DNA of 34,552 nt from Collinsella sp. (GCA_019414465.1 DXLY01000001.1:1-34552), one strand, 5' to 3'; shown: positions 23,397-31,168, numbered from the stretch's first letter. Notes: a model not told the origin generated them from the letters alone. Numbers and translations: made by a program.

Positions 23397-23440
23397 TAAA
23401 CCAATATAAACCCGCAGGTCAAGAGTTTACAGGGGGTTTA
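23397..23440. promoter_or_regulatory. Operator-like palindrome between ptcA and a membrane LuxR gene
   Basis: TAAACC (23397-23402) is followed by TAAACCCGCAGGTCAAGAGT (23407-23426) and by the inverted half GGGGGTTTA (23432-23440). The 20-bp core matches the site upstream of the amidohydrolase gene (15649-15630, minus strand) at 17 of 20 positions. It lies about 160 bp from the ptcA start and 150 bp from the LuxR start, suiting control of either or both. Confidence 0.6.
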
Positions 23441-23578
23441 CCATCTAGAACCGCGAACGGTATACGGCTATGCTGTATCTCGGCGCCTAATCCGTAATGA
23501 AACGAAGGGTTGAGACGTCTATATCCCACAAGGTATACAGAGCTCGGCCATAGAATAAATGAGATGGGACGGTGACAG

Positions 23579-24544
23579 ATGAACACCCTGATGTTCTTCT
23601 ATACCCTAGCGATACTCGTGATCTGTATTGTGACGGCGGTGCTTTCGCTTGCCGCCTATGCCTCGTCCCGTCGACGCTTCTTTATCTATGGCAGCGGCGT
23701 ATTTATCTGCTATGCCATCGAGATGACCGAGATTTTCTTTTTTGAATACACGCTGCAAAACCAGAGTTTTCCAGCCAGCGACTATTACTCAATTACCATG
23801 CCTGTGTTGCGGACCTTTGTGGCGACCGCTTCGCAGGCTTTTATTTGGCTCATTGCCATGGATTTGCTCGACAAGCATTCAAAAAAGCAGTTTGTCATTC
23901 CCGTCGCAACGTTCTTGCTGAGCGAGCTGCTGATTATCGTCGCTGTCCCCTACGGCCCCATGCATCAGTGGCTCTACTACACGATGCGTCAGGTATTCCT
24001 TGTTTTCGTGGGGCTATATATTTTTTGGACGGCACGCAAGAGCACACAAGTCGAGCTGAAGGCACGCGTTAACAACCAACGAAAGCACCTGATTATCGGC
24101 GCTATTCTGGTCGGTTGCATCGTTGCCGAGGATTTCTACAACATTCTGATTGTCCCCATGAGTCTGGCGCCCTCTTGGCTGCAACTATATCTGTCCGAAC
24201 GCAACTTTAGCGAAAACGCCTTTGCCTGCTACTTTGCGATTCTGCTGATCATCTACTCCTACCACGTGCTTTCAATCCGCATGCAGGAGGCGCCCGAGGA
24301 AAAGAACGTCAGCGATCTTGATCGACACATAGAAGAGCAGATGCCCTTCTATCGCAACGCCTACAAGCTCTCCAACCGTGAGACCGAAGTTATGCGTCTG
24401 GTCGTACTGGGCAAATCGAACCAAGAGATCGCTGACGAGCTATTCCTTGCCGTGGGCACCGTCAAGACCCACATCCACAACATCCTGGTCAAAACCGAAC
24501 AGCAAAACCGCACGACGCTGATCCTCCACTTTTGGAAGCGATGA
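23579..24544 (+). CDS. Membrane-anchored LuxR-family regulator, copy 2
   Basis: A 321-residue protein with the same plan as the one at 15732-16724: about seven hydrophobic helices in residues 1-235 and a LuxR helix-turn-helix in the last 65 (LSNRETEVMRLVVLGKSNQE, then AVGTVKTHIHNILVKTEQQN). It shares the intramembrane motifs AEDFYNIL and YLSERNFSEN with that paralogue, although most of the sensor differs. There is no receiver or kinase domain. It diverges from ptcA across the operator-like palindrome, making it the prime candidate regulator of the polyamine cluster; the signal could be external agmatine or putrescine. The ribosome site is weak (GGGACGG). A dispersed repeat begins one base after its stop codon. 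Confidence 0.85.
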   Translation: MNTLMFFYTLAILVICIVTAVLSLAAYASSRRRFFIYGSGVFICYAIEMTEIFFFEYTLQNQSFPASDYYSITMPVLRTFVATASQAFIWLIAMDLLDKHSKKQFVIPVATFLLSELLIIVAVPYGPMHQWLYYTMRQVFLVFVGLYIFWTARKSTQVELKARVNNQRKHLIIGAILVGCIVAEDFYNILIVPMSLAPSWLQLYLSERNFSENAFACYFAILLIIYSYHVLSIRMQEAPEEKNVSDLDRHIEEQMPFYRNAYKLSNRETEVMRLVVLGKSNQEIADELFLAVGTVKTHIHNILVKTEQQNRTTLILHFWKR

Positions 24545-24545
24545 G

Positions 24546-24685
24546 GTTACGCGGTTTTACCAAACCGCGTAACGACTCGACGCTGCAAACGCCCCTAAGC
24601 GGCAATCTGACGTTCAATCGTCGGTCGCGTACCGAAGTACGCTTCCCTCCTCTTTCACGTCACCTTGCTCGCTTAGGGGCGCTTT
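24546..24685 (+). repeat. Dispersed 3'-end repeat, copy 2, with nested hairpins
   Basis: It begins one base after the LuxR stop codon with a perfect 12-bp hairpin (24546-24557 / 24562-24573, loop TACC), then CTCGACGCTGC and CAATCTGACGTTCAA as at 6331-6405. The outer arms CGCCCCTAAGC (24590-24600) and GCTTAGGGGCG (24671-24681) extend through TGACGT/ACGTCA. The inner hairpin is GCGTAC-CGAA-GTACGC (24627-24642). The outer stem is likely to act as a terminator between the converging LuxR and permease genes. Confidence 0.65.
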
Positions 24686-24728
24686 CGCTGACTTATGCTC
24701 AACCTGCGATAATTCCGAGCTGAACGAG

Positions 24729-26933
24729 TTACTCGCTATAACGGGTGGCGATGGCAGCTTGTACCATGCCGGCGCTCATGAGGTACGTCACCAGGAAGTA
24801 GCCACCATAGGCTGCCAGGAAGATCGCACAGGTGAGGCCCACGGTGCCGCCGATGCTCATATTTCCGAATATGCTCACCAGCTCGATGATCACCTTAAGT
24901 GCCACAAAGGAGTGCGCTAGGCCCACTGCCAGCGGGAACAGGAAGAATACCGCTTGCTGCGCCATCACCGAATGGCGAATCTGGCGGTCGTCGCAGCCGA
25001 TCTGTGCCAGCACACGATAGCTGCGGCTGCCATCGGCCACGTTGGAGAGTTGCTGGATCGACAGAATCGCCGCGCATGCAACGACCAATACAAAGCCGAT
25101 GTAGATGGCTAGGTAGCTAATAAGACCGTTCATTTGCGCTGCTTGCGTGTACATCTCGGAGCGTGTGATGAAGGTTCCCCACGACCCCGGCTTCTTGCCG
25201 TCAACGAGCAGATCGTCGAGCAGAGTGTATTTAATGCTCTCGTCTGCCTCGGTCGTATCCATCCCCTGTTTGTAGTTAACGAGCAGGCTACTGGAATACG
25301 GCTGCAGATTAAGTTGGGACAACAGCTCGTCGGCAACGACGACGGTACCCGGATTACTGCCCATCGCCGAGTTGGCGATGGCCGCCGTATCTTCGTCCGA
25401 CTTATCGGTTGCGGGCTTGAGCGTATGCCCGCCCAAGGTAAGGGCATGGCCACCAGCCATATACTTGGTGTACAGGTCGACCAGCTCGCCGCCCATATCA
25501 CACGTGAGCAGATACTGGTCGTGACCGATGTGCACCGGCTCCTCACCCATCATCTGACGCAGTTTGTTGTACTGGCTCGCCGGCGTCACAAACAGACCCA
25601 TCGTATCGGCATTGCTACCCCCGAACGCCTTGGGAAGCTTTTCGCCCATGATCTTGCACATCTCACTTGGGGTCACCGAAGGATTCGAGCTGCCAAACGG
25701 GTAACTCAGATACGAATCGATCTGCACATGCTCACCGGCAACATCGGCGATATCGACCTTCTTGCCGGTCTCGTCGTTGTTGTCCGCCGAACTGTCCCTG
25801 CCGTGCCATGCGGGGTACAAATCGACCGTTGTATCGGCCGGCACCATGCGATCGGCTTCATCAGACGGATTGACGTACTCTTTGTAGTAGTCGAACGTAT
25901 CGGGCGTGTAATAGACATACGTCTGAGACACGTCTACAGGGTTATAGCGCTCCAGGTTTTCGTTCATCACGTTGGCAATCGACATACCGCACGTCACCGA
26001 GGTGATGGCCAAAAACAGGAGCATCGCGATGACGCCCATCGAAAAGCACACCGTGTTGACCTTGGCCGCAAGCTGGCGCACGGTAAACATGTTGAGGCCG
26101 CGCCAATACACGCCGCGCAGGCTCTGCAGCAGCTTGATGAGCATGCCCGAGAGCCCCCAGAACAGGGCAAAGGTGCCCACGGTAACCATAGCGGTCGTAA
26201 TACCAAACTGGTTCATGGCCTCTTGCAGCTTGCTGTCCGTCGCGGTTAGCGGGAACCCATCACGTAGCAGACGGTAATAGGCCACGCCCACAAGCACCAC
26301 GCCCACGGCAAAGATGGCAATCGCGATCCAGGGGTTGCGTGTCTTGATGCTCTCGTTGCGACGCTCGGCACCCATAAGCTCGATGAGTTTGGTACGACGC
26401 ACGGCGCGAAGGTTCAGCAGTAGCGTGAGCACAAACATTACGAGCATGCAGGCAAGGGTCAGGTTGAACGCATGCACCGAGAAAAAGAAGTGGAAATTGG
26501 CGATCTGTGTCTTAAAAAGCGAGGCCGTAAAGAACGTCATGAGCTGGGAGAGTCCCGCACCCAGCACAATGCCGACGACAAAGGCCACGACCGATACTAT
26601 CACGGTCTCGAGCGCCATGATCGTGGCGACGCGCCCGCGCCCCATGCCGAGCACCTGGTACAGGCCAAACTCCTTTTTGCGGCGTTTCATGATGAAGTTA
26701 TTGGCATACACCATCAAAAAGGCCATGACACCGGCCAAAAAGTACGTCAGGTCGCCGAGCATGCTGCCCATTACCTGCGCCAAGCCCTTTTCATCGATTC
26801 CGGCGATGTCGACCTGCATCGAGATGGTGTTAAAGGCATAGAAGACCGTGACGCCCAGGGTGAGCGTCAAAAGGTAGACGAGGTAGTCGCGGCCGGCGCG
26901 GCGGACGTTGCCCCAAGCGAGTTTACAGAGCAT
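24729..26933 (-). CDS. BceB-like FtsX-family ABC permease
   Basis: A 734-residue membrane protein with about ten helices. The N-terminal helix (YLVYLLTLTLGVTVFYAFNT) precedes an FtsX-type group of three helices at about 55-170, then further helices to about 310. A large external domain (about 330-610) with many Asp/Tyr/Pro residues follows, and a last FtsX-type group closes the protein. This is the BceB/VraG layout of exporters that protect against cell-wall-active peptides, where the large external domain takes part in peptide sensing. The ATG at 26933 overlaps the ATPase stop region by 11 bp (GAGGG just upstream); a GTG four codons earlier is an alternative. No BceRS two-component system is adjacent in this window. 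Confidence 0.85.
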   Translation of the reverse strand: MLCKLAWGNVRRAGRDYLVYLLTLTLGVTVFYAFNTISMQVDIAGIDEKGLAQVMGSMLGDLTYFLAGVMAFLMVYANNFIMKRRKKEFGLYQVLGMGRGRVATIMALETVIVSVVAFVVGIVLGAGLSQLMTFFTASLFKTQIANFHFFFSVHAFNLTLACMLVMFVLTLLLNLRAVRRTKLIELMGAERRNESIKTRNPWIAIAIFAVGVVLVGVAYYRLLRDGFPLTATDSKLQEAMNQFGITTAMVTVGTFALFWGLSGMLIKLLQSLRGVYWRGLNMFTVRQLAAKVNTVCFSMGVIAMLLFLAITSVTCGMSIANVMNENLERYNPVDVSQTYVYYTPDTFDYYKEYVNPSDEADRMVPADTTVDLYPAWHGRDSSADNNDETGKKVDIADVAGEHVQIDSYLSYPFGSSNPSVTPSEMCKIMGEKLPKAFGGSNADTMGLFVTPASQYNKLRQMMGEEPVHIGHDQYLLTCDMGGELVDLYTKYMAGGHALTLGGHTLKPATDKSDEDTAAIANSAMGSNPGTVVVADELLSQLNLQPYSSSLLVNYKQGMDTTEADESIKYTLLDDLLVDGKKPGSWGTFITRSEMYTQAAQMNGLISYLAIYIGFVLVVACAAILSIQQLSNVADGSRSYRVLAQIGCDDRQIRHSVMAQQAVFFLFPLAVGLAHSFVALKVIIELVSIFGNMSIGGTVGLTCAIFLAAYGGYFLVTYLMSAGMVQAAIATRYSE

Positions 26934-27708
26934 CGGAGCCCTCACCGCCCATCATGGCAACGACCTCCATAATGCGGTCAAAGAACTCTCGGCGGTCGGT
27001 GTCGCCGCGGCGCAGCTCGGTGAAGATCTTGCCGTCGCGAATAAACAGCACACGGCTCGTGTAGCTGGCGGCAAAACTGTCGTGCGTAACCATGAGCACG
27101 GTGGCGCGCAGGCGGCGGTTAAGGGCCTCCAGGCTCTCGAGCAGCAGGCGAGCGCTCTTGGAATCGAGGGCGCCGGTGGGCTCGTCGGCCATGATCATGG
27201 TGGGGTCGGTGACGAGCGCGCGAGCCGCGGCAACGCGCTGCTGCTGGCCGCCGGACATCTGGTAGGGATACTTGTCGAGCACCTGACTGATGGACAGGCG
27301 CGCTGCCACATCCTGCACGCGGGTCGAGATCTCCGCCGAGTTTGTACGGGCGATGGTGAGCGGCAGGGCGATGTTCTCGCGTGCCGTGAGCGTATCGAGC
27401 AGGTTAGAGTCCTGGAAGATAAAGCCCAGCTCCTCGCGGCGGAACTGCGAGAGCTTGGCCTGCTTCATGCGTGTTACGTCCTGGCCGTTGATGCGGATGG
27501 TGCCGCTCGTAGCGCTATCGATGGTCGAGACGCAGTTGAGCAACGTCGACTTGCCCGAGCCCGAGGCGCCCATGATGCCAACGAATTCGCCGCGGTTGAC
27601 GGTAAAGCTGACGTCGTTGAGCGCGCGGGTCACGTTGCCCAGCGCTCCATATACCTTTTCGAGATGCGCGACCTCCAGTACCGGGGTCGCCATGTGCGTG
27701 GTTTGCAT
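26923..27708 (-). CDS. BceA-like ABC transporter ATPase
   Basis: A 261-residue cytoplasmic ATPase of the MacB/LolD/BceA group. Walker A is GASGSGKST, the signature MSGGQQQRVAAARAL, Walker B IMADEPTGALD and the H-loop VTHD. The order FVGIMGASGSGKSTLLNCVSTID and LGFIFQDSNLLDTLTARENIALPL are diagnostic for ATPases pairing with FtsX-type permeases. AAAGGA precedes the ATG at 27708. It overlaps the permease gene, so the two are one operon and one complex. It diverges from the Nudix-Vsr gene; the two share a 148-bp promoter region with two dyads. Confidence 0.93.
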   Translation of the reverse strand: MQTTHMATPVLEVAHLEKVYGALGNVTRALNDVSFTVNRGEFVGIMGASGSGKSTLLNCVSTIDSATSGTIRINGQDVTRMKQAKLSQFRREELGFIFQDSNLLDTLTARENIALPLTIARTNSAEISTRVQDVAARLSISQVLDKYPYQMSGGQQQRVAAARALVTDPTMIMADEPTGALDSKSARLLLESLEALNRRLRATVLMVTHDSFAASYTSRVLFIRDGKIFTELRRGDTDRREFFDRIMEVVAMMGGEGSDAL

Positions 27709-27720
27709 ACCGAGTCCTTT

Positions 27721-27814
27721 CTTGCGATTAGTCTACGGCATCTATAGTCGCAAGAAGCCGAGTCGGCTACCATCGATATGGCTTACGCTTGCCTTACCGT
27801 TGCGTAAGGTAAGG
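27721..27814. promoter_or_regulatory. Two dyads in the divergent bceA-like / Nudix-Vsr promoter region
   Basis: CTTGCGA (27721-27727) and TCGCAAG (27748-27754) are perfect complements 20 bp apart, next to the ATPase gene. CCTTACC (27792-27798) and GGTAAGG (27808-27814) are perfect complements 9 bp apart, nearer the Nudix-Vsr gene. Both could be operators; no regulator gene lies adjacent. Confidence 0.45.
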
Positions 27815-27856
27815 ATAGCTAGCCTGTCACGTGTTGATGTTGAGAGAGGACTCCTG

Positions 27857-28843
27857 TTGAAGACTGTTCATGTTGCCGCTGGGATCATTCGCAAGGAAGG
27901 ATCCGACGAGCTGCTGGCCGTGCAGCGCGGCTACGGCGACATGCAGGGACTTTGGGAGTTCCCCGGTGGCAAGCTCATGCGCGGCGAGACGCCAGAAGAC
28001 GCCGTGCGCCGCGAGCTCATGGAAGAGCTGCAGGTGAAGGTCACCAACCTGCGTGACTTCTACACCGTTGAGTATGACTACCCCGATTTCCATCTCTCCA
28101 TGGAGTGCTACTACTGCTCGCTAGCCGATGAATCCGATGAACCCCAGAAGCATGACCACCAACTCGATATCCGCTGGATTCCGCGTACCTCGCTTGCCAC
28201 GGTGGAGTGGATGCCCGCCGACAAAGGGCTTATCGATGCTCTGATTGAGTTGAAGGAAGATCGGCTTGAGACAAGCTCTGCCGATGACGCCGCGCCCAAC
28301 ACAGCCGACAAACCCTCCGCCAAACCCAAGCGCGCACCTAAACGCCGCAGCAAAAAGCGTCCCAAGCCCGGTCTGCTCGACGGCATCGATACCTCGGACC
28401 TCTCCGCTGACGAGCGCGAACTGGTCCGCCGTCGCGCCGCCATCAAAAAGTCCATGAAGGGCAACAAGCGCGCCAACACCAAGCCCGAGCTGCTCGTACG
28501 TCAGCGCCTACGGGCCGCGGGCCTTACGGGCTATCGTTTGGAATGGAAGGTACCCGGCAAGCCCGACATCGCCTTCCCCGGCCGCAAGATCGCCATCTTC
28601 GTCAACGGTTGCTTTTGGCACCGCTGCCCCAAGTGCAACCCAAGCCAGCCCAAGCGCAACGTTGAGTTTTGGGAGGCAAAGTTCCGTCGCAACGTCGAGC
28701 GCGACCGTGCTGCTGTGGCAGCGCTCACTCAAATGGGCTGGACGCCCATAACCATCTGGGAATGCGAACTCAAAAAAGACCGCATCGACGCCACGATGGA
28801 AAAGGTCATCGAGCAGGTGCGCGCCACAGAGCCGCAGCGCTAA
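27857..28843 (+). CDS. Nudix hydrolase fused to a Vsr-type DNA mismatch endonuclease
   Basis: A 328-residue two-domain protein. Residues 1-135 are a MutT/NudG-like Nudix domain: GLWEFPGGKL, then the Nudix box at 38-60 (G38, E44, R52, E53, E56, E57 all in place; the usual Gly is Gln59). Such domains hydrolyse damaged or modified nucleoside triphosphates. A Lys/Arg/Pro-rich linker (about 140-185) follows. Residues about 195-328 are a Vsr domain: NTKPELLVRQRL (catalytic Glu), VPGKPDIAFP (catalytic Asp), FVNGCFWHRCPKC and IWEC (zinc ligands and active-site His), and NVERDRAAV. Vsr nicks beside T:G mismatches from deaminated 5-methylcytosine. The TTG at 27857 is chosen because GAGAGGA lies 6 nt upstream and the Nudix fold begins there; the open frame further upstream runs antisense to the ATPase gene. 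No cytosine methyltransferase is adjacent. Confidence 0.88.
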   Translation: MKTVHVAAGIIRKEGSDELLAVQRGYGDMQGLWEFPGGKLMRGETPEDAVRRELMEELQVKVTNLRDFYTVEYDYPDFHLSMECYYCSLADESDEPQKHDHQLDIRWIPRTSLATVEWMPADKGLIDALIELKEDRLETSSADDAAPNTADKPSAKPKRAPKRRSKKRPKPGLLDGIDTSDLSADERELVRRRAAIKKSMKGNKRANTKPELLVRQRLRAAGLTGYRLEWKVPGKPDIAFPGRKIAIFVNGCFWHRCPKCNPSQPKRNVEFWEAKFRRNVERDRAAVAALTQMGWTPITIWECELKKDRIDATMEKVIEQVRATEPQR

Positions 28844-29096
28844 CAGCGAGCATTCACACGCTCCGCACGTCCGCGCCACATCCACGTCACAAACCTTAGA
28901 AAGCCCTTAAGCTCAAAACCTTTCAAGAGTGTTACTCGATACCTCTGACCTGCAGTTTCATCGTAACACCAAACCAGGTTAAGCCTTTCTTTAGCGCTTC
29001 TTTGCGGCAGCCGCGGCATAATACTGCCAGCGCACGGGACCTAGCAGCAAACCCCGAGCGCAACCTTTTGGTGGACATCGAGGAGGCCGCATAAGC
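28844..29096. other. 253-bp gap without a recognised gene
   Basis: No supported gene. CTCTGACCTGC at 28943-28953, followed by a GTTT block, resembles the interior of the element at 10712-10832. Short frames on both strands lack start sites or recognisable motifs. Confidence 0.4.
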
Positions 29097-29306
29097 ATGC
29101 ATTCTTCCAATGACGCAACACAGCAGCCATCCCTAACACATGCAGACCTTTTCTCCTTCCCCCCGACACAGAGAAACGGTCTCCTCGACTCCCCCACCAC
29201 AAAAACCAAGCGCTCAGCCGATCAGAGCCTCAACTTACGAGCATCCTTCGAAAAGCTCCAAGCATCCCTAGACAAGGCGTTCCCCGAACAGGCAAGAGCA
29301 ATCTAA
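29097..29306 (+). CDS. Possible 69-residue hypothetical protein
   Basis: A short frame with GAGGAGG about 11 nt upstream of its ATG, slightly far but usable. The protein is Ser/Thr/Gln-rich at the N-terminus and ends with an amphipathic stretch (LRASFEKLQASLDKAFPEQA) likely to be helical. I do not recognise a family. It lies 25 bp upstream of the AraC gene on the same strand, so it could be a leader peptide or small partner, or a chance frame. Confidence 0.35.
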   Translation: MHSSNDATQQPSLTHADLFSFPPTQRNGLLDSPTTKTKRSADQSLNLRASFEKLQASLDKAFPEQARAI

Positions 29307-29331
29307 GCCCATCGCGCTTTATACTGATGCC

Positions 29332-30270
29332 ATGCGAAACATGGATCACATAGAATTGCACCGCGGAGGACGCGAGGAAGCGTTTCCCGAGACCGCCGAA
29401 GACTGGCCCTATATTGCCGAACGCGCAGAATTCGCTCGCTATCCGGGCAATTCCGTCCCCTGGCACTGGCATTCCGAAGTTGAGCTTTTCTACATGGAGC
29501 AGGGAGCGATTGACTATCGAACGCACGCGGCTCATGAGCACGTACGCTTTGAGGAAGGGTCCGCCGGCTTTATCAACGGCGGCGTTTTGCACAGTACGCT
29601 GCAATCACCCAATTCGGCGCCAGCCATTCAAATGCTGCATATCTTTCAGCCGTCGATGCTCGGCGATCCCGCGGGACGTCTCCAAAAGCGCTACATCAAC
29701 CCATTGCTTCAATGTCGAGGCGTCGATGTGCTCAAATGGTCGCCCACCAATCCCGACGATATGCCCTTTATCGATTTGCTGAAGAGCTCCTTTAGCCACG
29801 ACCTTCAACAGCCGCAGAACGAGATGGCGCTTCGAAATAGTTTGTCAGAGCTCTGGATTCAGATTAACGCCAAGACCGAACCGCTCTTTTCTTCCGACGG
29901 CGCCTCTTGGATGACCAGCCGCGACGTACAGTTCAAGGCAATCCTGGACTTTATCCGCGCAAACTATTCAGCCGCTATAGATGTGCCCCAGATGGCATCT
30001 GCAGCCGGCGTAAGCGAAAGAGAGTGTTACCGCATTATCGAAACTTGTGCAGGAACGACCCCGGCGGCATATCTACGCGCATACCGCATAAACCGTGCTT
30101 GCGAACTTTTGGCACACACCACGCGAACGGTACAGACAGTCGCGCGCCAATGCGGATTTATAACAGCAAGCCATCTTGGCCAGGTATTTAAAGAACAAAT
30201 GGGGTGCACTCCTTCGAGCTATCGAGCAGCGAGGCAGAATCTCGATAGCACCAGGCAGAAATCCCGCTAG
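29332..30270 (+). CDS. AraC-family transcriptional regulator with cupin sensor domain
   Basis: A 312-residue soluble regulator. Residues about 30-110 form a cupin: VPWHWHSEVELFYMEQG has the paired His of the first cupin motif, and AGFINGGVLHS the second. The C-terminal 100 residues carry the double helix-turn-helix of AraC (VPQMASAAGVSERECYRIIE, then VQTVARQCGFITASHLGQVFKEQMGCTPSSYR). The family usually binds a sugar or small metabolite. No ribosome site precedes the ATG, and a TATACT -10-like hexamer ends only 7 nt upstream, so the mRNA may be leaderless, as is common in actinobacteria. The HAD phosphatase gene follows 56 bp later and may be co-transcribed. Confidence 0.88.
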   Translation: MRNMDHIELHRGGREEAFPETAEDWPYIAERAEFARYPGNSVPWHWHSEVELFYMEQGAIDYRTHAAHEHVRFEEGSAGFINGGVLHSTLQSPNSAPAIQMLHIFQPSMLGDPAGRLQKRYINPLLQCRGVDVLKWSPTNPDDMPFIDLLKSSFSHDLQQPQNEMALRNSLSELWIQINAKTEPLFSSDGASWMTSRDVQFKAILDFIRANYSAAIDVPQMASAAGVSERECYRIIETCAGTTPAAYLRAYRINRACELLAHTTRTVQTVARQCGFITASHLGQVFKEQMGCTPSSYRAARQNLDSTRQKSR

Positions 30271-30326
30271 CCTTTCTTCTGTCACCGCATCAAACTTGCA
30301 GGCAAACAACAGAGAGGAGCAACCAT

Positions 30327-30950
30327 ATGAAGCACTTTGACCATATCGTATTTGACGTTGATGGGACATTGGCAGATACAGAAGAAAGCGTGCTGTCATC
30401 GCTTGGCCAGATTATCCAAGAAGAAACCGGCAAAACGCTCCCCCGACACGAGCTTGAATTTGCCCTCGGCATACCCGGCAAGGATGCCCTTGAGAAACTT
30501 GGAATCTACTCGCAGGCAACGTTGAATCGCTGGTGCCAAGTTGCTGCCAGCTTTAAAAGCACCATCAGCGTGTTTCCAGGCTTGCTTGAAGTCATCGCAA
30601 CACTCGCCAACAACGGCTGCAAACTTGGCATCGTCTCCTCACGTGCGCGCGACGAATACACAGACGAAATTGCACCCCTTGGCTTCGATAAGTTTTTTGA
30701 ACACATCATCCTTGTCGAAGACACAACCGAGCACAAGCCTTCGCCCGCACCCATGCTCGAATATCTCCGACGTACGGGCGCGAATCCTGGCAACGTCGTC
30801 TACGTTGGCGACACCGTCTACGACGAACAATGCGCAACTTCGGCAGGGGTCAGTTTTGCCAGAGCGGCATGGGGATCACACCAAGACATCCCAAACGCCA
30901 CCTACAACCTCAAAACCCCCAACGACCTACTAACCCTAACAACCAAATAA
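30327..30950 (+). CDS. HAD-superfamily hydrolase, phosphoglycolate phosphatase-like
   Basis: A 207-residue cytoplasmic phosphatase of HAD subfamily IA. Motif I is FDVDGTLADT (nucleophile Asp and general acid Asp); motif II lies in LGIVSSRA; motif III is the Lys of EHKPSPAP; motif IV is VYVGDTVYDEQCA. A helical cap domain (about residues 20-85) sits between motifs I and II, as in phosphoglycolate phosphatase and beta-phosphoglucomutase. The natural substrate cannot be told from these motifs. GAGAGGAG precedes the ATG. It follows the AraC gene and converges on the aldolase gene. Confidence 0.88.
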   Translation: MKHFDHIVFDVDGTLADTEESVLSSLGQIIQEETGKTLPRHELEFALGIPGKDALEKLGIYSQATLNRWCQVAASFKSTISVFPGLLEVIATLANNGCKLGIVSSRARDEYTDEIAPLGFDKFFEHIILVEDTTEHKPSPAPMLEYLRRTGANPGNVVYVGDTVYDEQCATSAGVSFARAAWGSHQDIPNATYNLKTPNDLLTLTTK

Positions 30951-30972
30951 CCCACGCGTCCCACCCTTTTAG

Positions 30973-31168
30973 CCCCAACGCCACAAGGGCGATTGAGCAG
31001 GACGGTTTGGGCGGGTCCCCGTACTTAGTTTCCAAAATCATTCCGCAGCGCGAAGGCTTCTTATTATTTTCCGCCCTAACGCCACAAGGGCGACGACCTC
31101 GAGTAGGTCAACCTGGGAGGGACGAGGGCTTAGTTCCCCAATCTTTCCGCAGGGGGCAAAAAGCCTCG
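30973..31168. repeat. Two tandem imperfect copies of an approximately 90-bp sequence
   Basis: Copy A (30973-31050) and copy B (31074-31168) share the block order CC-YAACGCCACAAGGGCGA, CTTAGTT-CC-AA-TC, TTCCGCAG and AAGGCTTC-like ends, at a period of about 101 bp. They fill the gap between the converging HAD and aldolase genes together with the terminator below. Confidence 0.55.

Noticed and set aside
27290..27856. Upstream extension of the Nudix-Vsr frame
   Set aside because: It runs antisense through the ABC ATPase gene and its promoter; the Nudix fold and a good ribosome site begin at 27857.
28991..29209. 72-codon minus-strand frame
   Set aside because: No ribosome site, odd composition with an Ala run at the end, and it overlaps a better-placed plus-strand frame.
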